Below the pieces are notes generated by a model, which worked only from the letters and a program-made list of their open reading frames with translations, ran no database searches and was not told the DNA's origin. Of a stretch of 64,000 bases of DNA, positions 32,458-40,339 are shown in pieces. Position 1 is the first letter of the stretch. Every line of letters starts with the position of its first letter. Position numbers and translations under genes: made by a program. The DNA is from Corynebacterium pseudokroppenstedtii (GTDB taxonomy: Bacteria; Actinomycetota; Actinomycetes; Mycobacteriales; Mycobacteriaceae). The stretch is from positions 186,001 through 250,000 of the forward strand of contig NZ_JAEUWU010000005.1 of the NCBI RefSeq assembly GCF_019754945.1. Direction: 5' to 3'.

Positions 32458-33837
32458 GTGCCTGCGCGCGATCGCTCATTTGTTGACTCCGTTATCAAGG
32501 CTTACGACGTCCGGGGGGTCGTCGGGGAGCACATCGATGAAGCTTTTGTGAAAGAGGTCGGCGCCGCGTTTGCTCGTCTGCTCCGGTCGGAGGGGGAATC
32601 CACAGTCGCCGTCGGGCACGATATGCGGGAAAGCTCACCATCGCTGTCCGATGCTTTCGCCGAGGGAGTCATGGACCAGGGGCTCGACGTCGTCAAAGTC
32701 CATCTGTGCTCCACCGACGAGCTGTACTACGCCTCGGGGAGCATGAAGTGCGCGGGGGCGATGTTCACGGCCTCCCACAACCCGTCCCAGTACAACGGCA
32801 TCAAGATGTGTCGCGCGGGAGCTCGGCCGGTGGGGGAGCAAACCGGCTTGGCTGAGATCAAGGATGACCTCGTGCGCGGTGTGCCGGCGTATGACGGCGA
32901 CCGGGGTGAATCGACGGACAAAGATGTGTTGCCCGGCTACGCGAAGTTCCTCAATAGCCTCGTCGACCTGACTTCCTCGCGTCCTCTCGTTGTCGCGGTG
33001 GATGCCGGCAACGGAATGGGTGGGTACACCGTCCCCGCCGTTCTGGGTGGCCTTCCTCTGGATATTCGCCCTCTGTATTTCGAGCTCGACGGAACATTCC
33101 CGAACCACGTGGCCAACCCTCTGGAGCCGAAGAACCTTGTGGACCTCCAGAAATTCGTGGTTGACCAGAAGGCCGACATCGGACTGGCCTTCGATGGCGA
33201 CGCGGATCGGTGCTTCGTCGTCGACGAAAAAGGCAACCCTGTCACGCCGTCCGCGATCTGCGCGCTCATCGCCGAGCGCTACCTGAGCCAGAAGCCGGGC
33301 GCGACCATCATCCACAACTTGATCACCTCCCACACTGTCCCCGAAATGATCACGGAGAACGGTGGGAAACCAGTGCGCACCCGCGTCGGCCATTCCTTCA
33401 TCAAGGCGACGATGGCAGAGACCGGCGCCATTTTCGGTGGCGAGCACTCCGCTCACTATTACTTCACCGAATTCTTCAACGCCGACTCCGGAATGTTGGC
33501 GGCCCTTCACGTGCTCGCCGCGCTGGGCTCGCAGGACAAGCCCCTGTCGGAATTGATGGACCACTACTCGCGGTACGAAGCCTCCGGTGAGATCAACTCG
33601 CGTTTGGATTCCGCTGAGGCTCAGCAAGAGCGCGTCGAGGCCGTGCGTGCAGCGTACGCCGACCGCGCCGAGAGCATGGATGAACTCGACGGCCTCACTG
33701 TTGAGCTCGGGGATGGCGAGTGGTTCAACGTGCGTGCCTCGAACACGGAACCGCTCCTCAGGTTGAACGCAGAGGCCAAGACCCGTGAGGCCGTCGATGC
33801 CCTCACTTCGGACGTTTTAGCGGTTATTCGCGCCTAG
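32458..33837 (+). CDS. manB: Phosphomannomutase/phosphoglucomutase
   Basis: A 459-residue alpha-D-phosphohexomutase. It has the phosphoserine loop 'TASHNPSQYNG' (Ser about residue 106), the Mg loop 'FDGDADRCFVVDE', the sugar loop 'GGEHSAHYYF' and the C-terminal phosphate loop 'RASNTEPLLRLNAEA'. It interconverts mannose-6-phosphate and mannose-1-phosphate, feeding GDP-mannose made by the guanylyltransferase at 28.8 kb. GTG start at 32458 with AAAGGA upstream. Called pmmA or manB in relatives. Confidence 0.95.
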   Translation: MPARDRSFVDSVIKAYDVRGVVGEHIDEAFVKEVGAAFARLLRSEGESTVAVGHDMRESSPSLSDAFAEGVMDQGLDVVKVHLCSTDELYYASGSMKCAGAMFTASHNPSQYNGIKMCRAGARPVGEQTGLAEIKDDLVRGVPAYDGDRGESTDKDVLPGYAKFLNSLVDLTSSRPLVVAVDAGNGMGGYTVPAVLGGLPLDIRPLYFELDGTFPNHVANPLEPKNLVDLQKFVVDQKADIGLAFDGDADRCFVVDEKGNPVTPSAICALIAERYLSQKPGATIIHNLITSHTVPEMITENGGKPVRTRVGHSFIKATMAETGAIFGGEHSAHYYFTEFFNADSGMLAALHVLAALGSQDKPLSELMDHYSRYEASGEINSRLDSAEAQQERVEAVRAAYADRAESMDELDGLTVELGDGEWFNVRASNTEPLLRLNAEAKTREAVDALTSDVLAVIRA

Positions 33838-33848
33838 AATAGGCCGTT

Positions 33849-35078
33849 GTGTACCCCCGCGAAACGCTTGTAACGGTAGCTCAAGAAGGCGCGCGCATCC
33901 GCGCCGTCGCCCGATCACTATCTGACGTGATGTCAGTCCTTGATCGCCCGACGATCGAGAGCACGCCCGACGGCCCCAGCACAGAAAGTCTGCGCTCCGA
34001 CTTTTTCGGGATTGCCGACGACACGACCGACGATTCCTCCGAGGATCTCCGTTCTTTCGCGAAAAGTATTCCCGACGTTGCTCGCGGCGTTGTGATTGTG
34101 GCGTGTTCGGATACCGCAGTTCACGCTGCCCGTGCCGCGGTCGCGCTCATCCCGGACCCGTCGGTCCCCATCGTGGTGGTGGACCGTCTGCCGCGGTACG
34201 TGGGAGCCATGGATTGCGTGATTGTCCTGACGCCGGATCCTGCGGACCGTGAAGCGGAGGAAGCTGTGGTGCGGTGCCGGCAGGTCGGTGCGATGGTTAT
34301 GGTGGCTGCACCGACGTCGGGACCTGTTGCGGAGGCGGGCGAAGGGTATGGCCTCGTTGTCCCGGACATTCCGGGTGTCACGGAAGAATCGTGGGGGCGG
34401 TATGTGGCCACGGTGACGGGCGGGTGTGGTCTTGTCGGCCAACTGCCGATTCGAGGTGTGTTGGATTATGCGGCCGATGCCGTCGATCGTGAGATGGAGG
34501 CTAGTGGTCCCGAGCGCGATGAGTCCGTGAATCCTGCGCGTCAGCTGGGCTTGCGTATGAAGGATCATCGGGTGGTCATTTCCGGCGATGGGGTGACCCG
34601 GCATGTTGCTTCGTTCGCGGCGATGCGGCTGCTTCATCATGGGATTGTCGCTGCTACCGCCGATACAGCTGAGTTAGCTCGGTTCTACTCGGATCTCCAT
34701 CGGGGGACGTCGATGGATACGGCCATCGATTCGTCGGGGGATGTTGCAGCTGGGTCGGGCAGCGCCAGTAGTGACGTCGATAAGTCAATTTTTTATGATC
34801 CATTCTTGGATGCTCCCGCGGTCCAGCCCCTGGCTGCCGTGGTAGTGCCGAGTTTGGGGGGATATTCGGTACGGGGGAGAAATGATGAGCCTGATGCGGG
34901 GGTGTCGCGGGCATATCCTTCCGAGCAGGAGCTCAGTAGACTCGAGAGGTATTTTGATGCGCGGCCGGTGACGGTGGTGGATCTGACGGCGTCGGATCTT
35001 CATTCCGCGGTCGCGTACATCTGTGTGTTGGCTGCGCGGTGCGCGGCCGCTGCTGCCTATGTTGTCGCTCAGGAGTGA
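33849..35078 (+). CDS. TobH-like / SIS-domain-related protein
   Basis: A 409-residue protein between pmm and manA, where mycobacteria carry the TobH-like Rv3256c. The middle part 'GVVIVACSDTAVHAARAAVALI', 'PIVVVDRLPRYVGAMDCVIVLTPDP' and 'VVRCRQVGAMVMVAAPTSGPVAE' resembles SIS (sugar isomerase) phosphosugar-binding folds. No clear catalytic residues are seen. It starts at GTG 33849, 11 bases after pmm, so it is in the same operon. A role in mannose metabolism is suggested by context only. Confidence 0.75.
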   Translation: MYPRETLVTVAQEGARIRAVARSLSDVMSVLDRPTIESTPDGPSTESLRSDFFGIADDTTDDSSEDLRSFAKSIPDVARGVVIVACSDTAVHAARAAVALIPDPSVPIVVVDRLPRYVGAMDCVIVLTPDPADREAEEAVVRCRQVGAMVMVAAPTSGPVAEAGEGYGLVVPDIPGVTEESWGRYVATVTGGCGLVGQLPIRGVLDYAADAVDREMEASGPERDESVNPARQLGLRMKDHRVVISGDGVTRHVASFAAMRLLHHGIVAATADTAELARFYSDLHRGTSMDTAIDSSGDVAAGSGSASSDVDKSIFYDPFLDAPAVQPLAAVVVPSLGGYSVRGRNDEPDAGVSRAYPSEQELSRLERYFDARPVTVVDLTASDLHSAVAYICVLAARCAAAAAYVVAQE

Positions 35079-35177
35079 TGACGGTGTAGGTAGCTTGTCC
35101 GCATGAGTTTTGTGGCCAGCACATTGTTTTGGCCAGTACGTCACGCTGCACGATAGATACTTTTAATGGAGGTTTAG

Positions 35178-36518
35178 ATGGTTCAGCCGCTCACTGGGGC
35201 AATTCGTACGTATCCGTGGGGGTCGCGCACAGCGATAGCGCAGATGGCTGGCCGGCCAACGCCGTCGGATCACCCCGAGGCTGAAATGTGGTTTGGTGCC
35301 CACCCGGGTGCCCCAGCAACAGTGGACGGCGAACCCCTGGATGTTCTCATCGCGTCGGACTCCGTCAGTGCCCTGGGTGCTGGCATGTCCCGAGCATATG
35401 AGGGGCGTTTGCCGTTCTTGCTCAAGCTGCTGGCCGCGGATAAGCCATTGAGTTTGCAAGCCCATCCGACGAAAGAGCAGGCCGAAGAAGGGTGTGCGCG
35501 GGAGGACACTCTGGGTATCGCGCGTGATGCACTGGAGCGAAATTATCGCGATGACAACCACAAGCCCGAACTGATCGTGGCGCTCACTCAGTTCGACGCG
35601 ATGTGTGGTTTCCGCCCGATTGAGCAGACTCTCAAGCTTTTCGACGCGTTGTCTGTGCCGGAGTTGGAGCGCTACCGCGTGTTGATCTCCGGGATTCTTC
35701 CCTCTGAAGGGTTGCGCAGCCTGGTCACGACGTGGATCACTCTTCCCTCTGACCAGCGCAAAACACTGATCGCTGCCGTTGTTGAGGGGGCTCGGGCCTA
35801 CCGTGATAGTGGTAAGACGGAGTTCGCGATTGTGGCCGATCACCTGATCGAGTTGGCCGACCGTTACCCGTCCGATCCGGGCGTGCTGTGCGCGTTGTTG
35901 CTCAACCACATTCGTCTTGAACCGGGGGAGGGGATTTACCTCAATGCGGGCCAGCTGCACGCGTACGTCCACGGGTTGGGCGTGGAGATCATGGCGAACT
36001 CGGACAACGTGCTGCGCGGCGGGTTGACCTCGAAGCACATTGATGTTCCGGAGTTGGTTCGCGTGCTCTCGTTCGATCCCTTGCCGGATCCCGTGATTAC
36101 TCCGAATCAATTAACGACGGAGGCCTCGGGCTCAGGTGAGTCCGCCGATTCGCAGTCCTCTGCGCAGGGTGTTTATTATCCGACGCCGGCGCCGGAGTTC
36201 CGCTTGCAACGCTGGGAGTTGAATCCGGGTCAATCGGTTGCGGTCTCGAGTGTCGCCGCTGATGGGAAGTCATTGTCGGAGGCATTGGTCGGGCCTGCGA
36301 TTGTCCTGTGTACGCGCGGCACCGTTCACGTTTCGCAGCCCTCGGTTGATGACGCTTCAAAGGCCGAGGGAGACGGCCACATTCGCGGTGATGGTTTTGG
36401 GCCGCTGGATCTCACGCCTAGTAAGGCTGCGTGGATTCCCGACGATGCAGAGAGCACTCTCGTGATGAATAACAGCGATGAGCTCGCTGAAGTTTTCGTC
36501 GCGACGGTCGCGGATTAG
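35178..36518 (+). CDS. manA: Mannose-6-phosphate isomerase, class I
   Basis: A 446-residue type I PMI. Zinc-site motifs are 'LQAHPTKEQAEEG' (Gln/His), 'HKPELIVAL' (Glu) and 'GQLHAYVHGLGVEIMANSDNV' (His), followed by 'LRGGLTSKHIDVPEL'. It makes mannose-6-phosphate from fructose-6-phosphate, the first step towards GDP-mannose. The ATG at 35178 follows GGAGG. A C-terminal cupin segment has a small Ser/Asp-rich insertion (about residues 315-330 and 395). Standalone or end of the pmm operon, about 100 bases after it. Confidence 0.95.
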   Translation: MVQPLTGAIRTYPWGSRTAIAQMAGRPTPSDHPEAEMWFGAHPGAPATVDGEPLDVLIASDSVSALGAGMSRAYEGRLPFLLKLLAADKPLSLQAHPTKEQAEEGCAREDTLGIARDALERNYRDDNHKPELIVALTQFDAMCGFRPIEQTLKLFDALSVPELERYRVLISGILPSEGLRSLVTTWITLPSDQRKTLIAAVVEGARAYRDSGKTEFAIVADHLIELADRYPSDPGVLCALLLNHIRLEPGEGIYLNAGQLHAYVHGLGVEIMANSDNVLRGGLTSKHIDVPELVRVLSFDPLPDPVITPNQLTTEASGSGESADSQSSAQGVYYPTPAPEFRLQRWELNPGQSVAVSSVAADGKSLSEALVGPAIVLCTRGTVHVSQPSVDDASKAEGDGHIRGDGFGPLDLTPSKAAWIPDDAESTLVMNNSDELAEVFVATVAD

Positions 36519-36523
36519 CCGGA

Positions 36524-36593
36524 GCGGCTACTCGCCGGGCTGCCGGTGAGAAGTGGCGACGCGAGAAGCGCCGTGTGGGCGCGGCTACTCGCC
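36524..36593. repeat. 13-base direct repeat GCGGCTACTCGCC
   Basis: Two perfect copies (36524-36536 and 36581-36593), 57 bases apart, in the short convergent gap after manA; the second copy includes the stop codon of the minus-strand gene. Possibly a small duplication. No function can be assigned. Confidence 0.6.
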
Positions 36594-37958
36594 AGAGCTG
36601 TCGTCGGCGTTGTTCGCCCCGGTGCCGGCGGTAGTGTGTGGAACGGTGGCTGTGGGTGCCTCGCGAGTCGTCGTGGCAGCATTGCCAGCAGACTGTTGTT
36701 GTGGTGCCCCAGGTGTGCCAGTGGTGGTCGCGGTACGCTCCTGCGTCGGCACTCCACCCTGATTGCCCTGGCCAGATGGCGCTTGTACCGCACTCGGGTG
36801 GGTCGTCGTCGGTTCGGCAGCTCCACCTCGAGAATTCGAGCCATTCTGGGTACCCGCCGGTGTGGGTTCGTGTGACGGCTGGGCAGATGGCGTCGGCGCT
36901 TGCGATGACCCGGGGGAATCCGCAGAGTCGGTGGGCTTCGCATCCTTAGACGGATGAACGCTGTGCGGCTCCGAGGGATTGGGGGTCCCTTTGGTCTCGT
37001 GGGGTAGTCGGTCTTTGTCGTCGGCTACCCAGACCCCATCTTTGTTTCGATGCATGGGGACAGCTTCGGACTGTGCCTGTGCGGCCGAATCGTCGATAAT
37101 TTCCCTAGCTTGGTGCAGCTGACTACTGCTCAGGACGCGTTGCAGACTTTCGGGTGTGTTGGTGAACCACAGCCCGATTCCCGGCGCGTTATCCGAGTCA
37201 TCCGTGGACTCGCTGGCATCAGATGTGCCACTGTGCTGTCCCATCGCGGTGTTGCCGTTGTCGCGCGGGGCACCGAGCGCACCGAGATGTGTTTCACCCC
37301 GCTTGGTACCAGGGGGCAAAATGGGATCCTCATCCCATGGAGCGTTGGCGTTCGGCTGCTCGTTGGATTGCGAATTGTTCCCCTGCGAGCTGTTCCCGCC
37401 CGCGCCGTTTCCGGTTGAGCCTTGGTTGCTCTTATCGCCGCTGTTAGCCCGGTTGCCGGACTGGTTACCTAGCTGATTGTAACTATTGTTCTGAGCGTTC
37501 CCGGAGTTCCTATTACCCTGCCCAGAGTTGGACGAGCCACCACCGTTCGACCCCTGTGAACCAGCGGCTTCAACGTCGTTAGCCCTGTCGTTTGAAGATG
37601 CCGACTCTGTCTCGACGGTAGTGGGGTGCTTGGTAGTCGACGAGGCCGTCTCGGGTGAAGAGAGCTTCCAGACGCCTACTCCGATAGCGCATGCGAAGAC
37701 CAAGCCAGTCCCGACGAACGTGTAAATGGGGAGGCGGCCGCGTGACGGCGGAGCGCCGTTATATACGACGCGTTCCGACGACACCGTTTGAGATGCGTCA
37801 CTGGAAGCAGACAGCGAGGAACCGTCGGCAGATGAAGATGATGCCGATGATGCAGAGCGTGATGACGGCATTGATTGCGATGACGGATTTGTGCGTCCCG
37901 AGTCGTCTGGTCGCTCGGACTCGGAGTTATTCCCCGTGGTTGGATTGTTGTTGGTCAA
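36585..37958 (-). CDS. Single-pass envelope protein with Asn/Ser/Gly-rich region
   Basis: A 457-residue protein of biased composition. Residues 1-75 are Ser/Thr/Asp-rich (cytosolic), one membrane segment lies at about residues 77-95 (LPIYTFVGTGLVFACAIGVGVW), then a long extracellular Ser/Asn/Gly/Gln-rich part. A more ordered island follows 'PGIGLWFTNTPESLQRVLSSSQLHQAREIIDDSAAQAQSEAV' in several steps, then a Pro/Thr/Ser/Gln tail. Corynebacteria carry hypothetical secreted genes in this place between manA and sahH. I do not recognise a function; a surface-exposed structural or regulatory role is possible. Confidence 0.6.
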   Translation of the reverse strand: MTNNNPTTGNNSESERPDDSGRTNPSSQSMPSSRSASSASSSSADGSSLSASSDASQTVSSERVVYNGAPPSRGRLPIYTFVGTGLVFACAIGVGVWKLSSPETASSTTKHPTTVETESASSNDRANDVEAAGSQGSNGGGSSNSGQGNRNSGNAQNNSYNQLGNQSGNRANSGDKSNQGSTGNGAGGNSSQGNNSQSNEQPNANAPWDEDPILPPGTKRGETHLGALGAPRDNGNTAMGQHSGTSDASESTDDSDNAPGIGLWFTNTPESLQRVLSSSQLHQAREIIDDSAAQAQSEAVPMHRNKDGVWVADDKDRLPHETKGTPNPSEPHSVHPSKDAKPTDSADSPGSSQAPTPSAQPSHEPTPAGTQNGSNSRGGAAEPTTTHPSAVQAPSGQGNQGGVPTQERTATTTGTPGAPQQQSAGNAATTTREAPTATVPHTTAGTGANNADDSSGE

Positions 37959-38283
37959 TCCGTGGCCTCCCTTGAGTGACGGCCGTCATCCCTTGTTTCC
38001 GCGGGAATTGGTACTCGCATCAATAACTGCCGAAGAGAATAACAAAAGAGTTACAAAATAGCTACGGACGTGCTGGTTTATGTGGGGAGCGAAGGGAGGC
38101 CACGTTATTGCCCCATCAGGCGACGAAGGTAAGGGCAAAGCAGTGATAGCCTGGATTACAGCGTGGGTAGAGAGCCATAAATGGGGCACCAAATGATCTA
38201 TAATGTGATGAAAATCACTTCGAAAGGTGTCCAGAAACACAACGGCAACTCGATATCTACCCACCATGTTAGGAGTGAACACT
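37959..38283. other. Divergent region upstream of luxS
   Basis: 325 bases without a gene. The right half holds the luxS promoter: -10 TATAAT at 38199-38204 directly abutting a CRP/GlxR-like site (38204-38219). No good -35 is seen (AGAGCC-like at the expected place), so an activator could matter. The left half should hold the promoter of the minus-strand gene; I see no clear one. Confidence 0.5.
38204..38219 (+). promoter_or_regulatory. CRP/GlxR-type site at luxS promoter
   Basis: TGTGA-TGAAAA-TCACT, one mismatch to TGTGA-N6-TCACA, the GlxR (CRP-family) consensus of corynebacteria. It overlaps the last base of a TATAAT -10 (38199-38204), the geometry of a repressor. It is 65 bases before the luxS start. 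Confidence 0.6.
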
Positions 38284-38751
38284 GTGCCAAAGAACGTTGA
38301 AAGCTTTGAACTAGACCACACGAAGGTAGCCGCGCCCTATATCCGGCGCGCATCCGATTACGAGATCGCCGATGGCCACACGATCGTCAAATACGACCTG
38401 CGGTTCCGCCAGCCGAACAAGTCTCATATCGAGATGTCAACAATGCACGCGATCGAGCACAGCATGGCCGAGGCACTCCGCGACCACTTAAAGGGAGTCA
38501 TCGACTTTGGCCCGATGGGGTGCCAGACCGGTTTTTACCTGACCGTAGACACAACTGCCGACGGTCCCACCTGGGATGAAGTTGCCGACGCTGTCAAGAA
38601 GGCCATTGCGGATATTGAGAAGTGGGATTCCGTGCCCGGCGCGGGAATTAAGTCGTGCGGTTGGGCGGAGCATCACGATCTCGACGGCGCCAAGAAAGAG
38701 CTGGCGGACTTTGATGCCCACAGCGATGAGTGGAATCAGGTTTTCGCGTGA
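38284..38751 (+). CDS. luxS: S-ribosylhomocysteine lyase
   Basis: A 155-residue LuxS. Metal and catalytic residues are all present: 'STMHAIEHSM' with His55 and His59 and base Glu58, catalytic Cys80 in 'GPMGCQTGFYL', and the third ligand Cys125 in 'KSCGWAEHHDL'. It cleaves S-ribosylhomocysteine to homocysteine and DPD, the AI-2 precursor. GTG 38284 with AGGAG eight bases before sets the start; an upstream frame from 38227 runs through the RBS and is rejected. Its stop overlaps the mtn start (GTGA), so the two form a coupled activated-methyl-cycle pair. Confidence 0.95.
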   Translation: MPKNVESFELDHTKVAAPYIRRASDYEIADGHTIVKYDLRFRQPNKSHIEMSTMHAIEHSMAEALRDHLKGVIDFGPMGCQTGFYLTVDTTADGPTWDEVADAVKKAIADIEKWDSVPGAGIKSCGWAEHHDLDGAKKELADFDAHSDEWNQVFA

Positions 38752-39581
38752 GCGGTGACGAACCATCGGTCATGTCCGACGTTCCACGCCCGGGGCGTAC
38801 CTATGGCGAATCTGATTCATCCGTAGCCCTGCTTATTGCAGCGATGCCGGAGGAATTCGAGCCGCTCAAAGCACGTTTGGGCGACGCACGTAGCGTCCAG
38901 TTTCCCGGTATTCACGACGCCGTTGTCGGCCGTCATGGTGGTAAGACTATCCTGCTGCTTCTGAGCGGTATCGGGTTGGTGAACGCGGCGCACGCCGCCA
39001 CTGTTGGGCTGTGTTTAGGGCCATCCGTTGTGAGCGACGGAACTGGTAACGGTGGAGCCACGAGTGACGGAAATTCGGATTGCACATCGACCCAGCCGGC
39101 GCAACCTGGTGAGATCGGTTGCGTGATGTCCATCGGCACAGCGGGCGTTGTGCCCGGTCGTGCTTCGATCGGCGACGTCGTGGTGAGCGAGAAAGTTGTC
39201 CCGGGCGACTTTGACCTCACAGCGTTCGGCTATGAGCGCGGTCAGGTCCCCGGTCTTACCGCGGGCTACCCGGGCGACCGCGACCTGCTGGCCGCCGCAG
39301 ATGCGTTCGGTGCGAAAGCGCTGGGTTTCGTCAGCGTGGATCGCTTCGTCGGCATCCCCGAGGCTGCCGCGATTCGGGAGATTTTCCCGGACGCGTCCGT
39401 CGTCGATATGGAATCCTCAGCTCTTGCGCAGACAGCGGTTCTTCACGAGACGCCGTTTATTTCGGTGCGGTCCGTGACCGACGTCATTGGGGAGTCGGAG
39501 ACGTCCGTGCACCTCGATGAGGTTGATAATTCGTCCGAGCAGGCGGCTACTGCTGCGCTCGACATTCTTGGTCGGGTGTAG
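38748..39581 (+). CDS. mtn: Methylthioadenosine/S-adenosylhomocysteine nucleosidase
   Basis: A 277-residue nucleosidase. 'ALLIAAMPEEFEPLKARLG' carries the catalytic Glu, 'ILLLLSGIGLVNAAHAATVGL' the substrate loop, 'DMESSALAQTA' the ribose-binding Met-Glu and 'VRSVTDVIGESE' the catalytic Asp. It removes adenine from SAH (and MTA), making S-ribosylhomocysteine for LuxS. An insertion of about 20 residues (GPSVVSDGTGNGGATSDGNS in part) sits after the 'VGLCL' strand. Start GTG 38748 overlaps the luxS stop; an ATG at 38730 lies inside luxS. Confidence 0.92.
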   Translation: MSGDEPSVMSDVPRPGRTYGESDSSVALLIAAMPEEFEPLKARLGDARSVQFPGIHDAVVGRHGGKTILLLLSGIGLVNAAHAATVGLCLGPSVVSDGTGNGGATSDGNSDCTSTQPAQPGEIGCVMSIGTAGVVPGRASIGDVVVSEKVVPGDFDLTAFGYERGQVPGLTAGYPGDRDLLAAADAFGAKALGFVSVDRFVGIPEAAAIREIFPDASVVDMESSALAQTAVLHETPFISVRSVTDVIGESETSVHLDEVDNSSEQAATAALDILGRV

Positions 39582-39656
39582 GGCTGCGCTTCTGCGTCCG
39601 GAACTTGCATCGCCCTCACTGCCGATCATGTCCGGGCCTCGCGGTAGGCTCGGTGC

Positions 39657-40316
39657 ATGATTGTTGCGTGTGAGGGCATCGACGGTGCGGGCAAGAACAC
39701 CTTGGTCACGGCCATAGAAAAAGAGTTGGTGGAGAGGGAAAGGCCCGTCGCGCTGGTGTCTTTTCCCCGCTATAACGACTCTGTTCATGCGCAGTTGGCC
39801 CGGTCTGCGCTGTATGGGGGGATGGGGGATCTCGTCGATTCGGCGTGCGGCATGGCCACCCTGTTCGCCCTTGATCGCGCGGAGATCGCCGATGACATCG
39901 CGGAGCTGTCGGAAGACGGATATTTCGTGCTCATCGACCGTTTTGTTGCGTCCAATGCTGCATATACGGCAGCGCGGTTGGGGTGGGATGGTCAATCGCC
40001 GTCGCAGGATAATCCCACTGTGTCGTGGATTGCTGAGCTCGAGTTCGAGCGCCTAGGTATTCCGGTTCCGGATCTCCACGTTTTCTTATCGACGCCACCG
40101 CGCTTGGCTTCTGAGCGAGCTGTGGCCCGCGAGGGCGAGGATGCGTCCCGCGCTCGCGACGCGTTTGAGAAGGATAGCGATCTGCAACAGCGGACGGCTG
40201 CAGCGTATGAAGCGTTAGCGCGCGATCAGTGGCAGTCTCCGTGGGTTGTTGTCGAGCCTGGTGAAGTCACCCGGCAAGCCACGGAGGTTGTCGAGGCCAT
40301 CTTGCGACATGCGTGA
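39657..40316 (+). CDS. tmk: Thymidylate kinase
   Basis: A 219-residue kinase: P-loop 'EGIDGAGKNTL', 'VSFPRYNDSVHAQLARSALYG' , 'LFALDRAEIADDI' and the 'DRFVASNAAY' DR(Y/F) motif. It phosphorylates dTMP to dTDP. Start ATG at 39657. It occupies the conserved place upstream of mtrA; however, sahH that normally precedes it is replaced by luxS-mtn, and bioWF now separates tmk from mtrA. Convergent with bioWF (23-base gap). Confidence 0.93.
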   Translation: MIVACEGIDGAGKNTLVTAIEKELVERERPVALVSFPRYNDSVHAQLARSALYGGMGDLVDSACGMATLFALDRAEIADDIAELSEDGYFVLIDRFVASNAAYTAARLGWDGQSPSQDNPTVSWIAELEFERLGIPVPDLHVFLSTPPRLASERAVAREGEDASRARDAFEKDSDLQQRTAAAYEALARDQWQSPWVVVEPGEVTRQATEVVEAILRHA

Positions 40317-40339
40317 CAGCGCTCAACGCCATGAAAACG

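Noticed and set aside
32635..33627. 330-codon frame opposite phosphomannomutase
   Set aside because: Antisense shadow; His/Arg/Val-rich with no recognisable domain.
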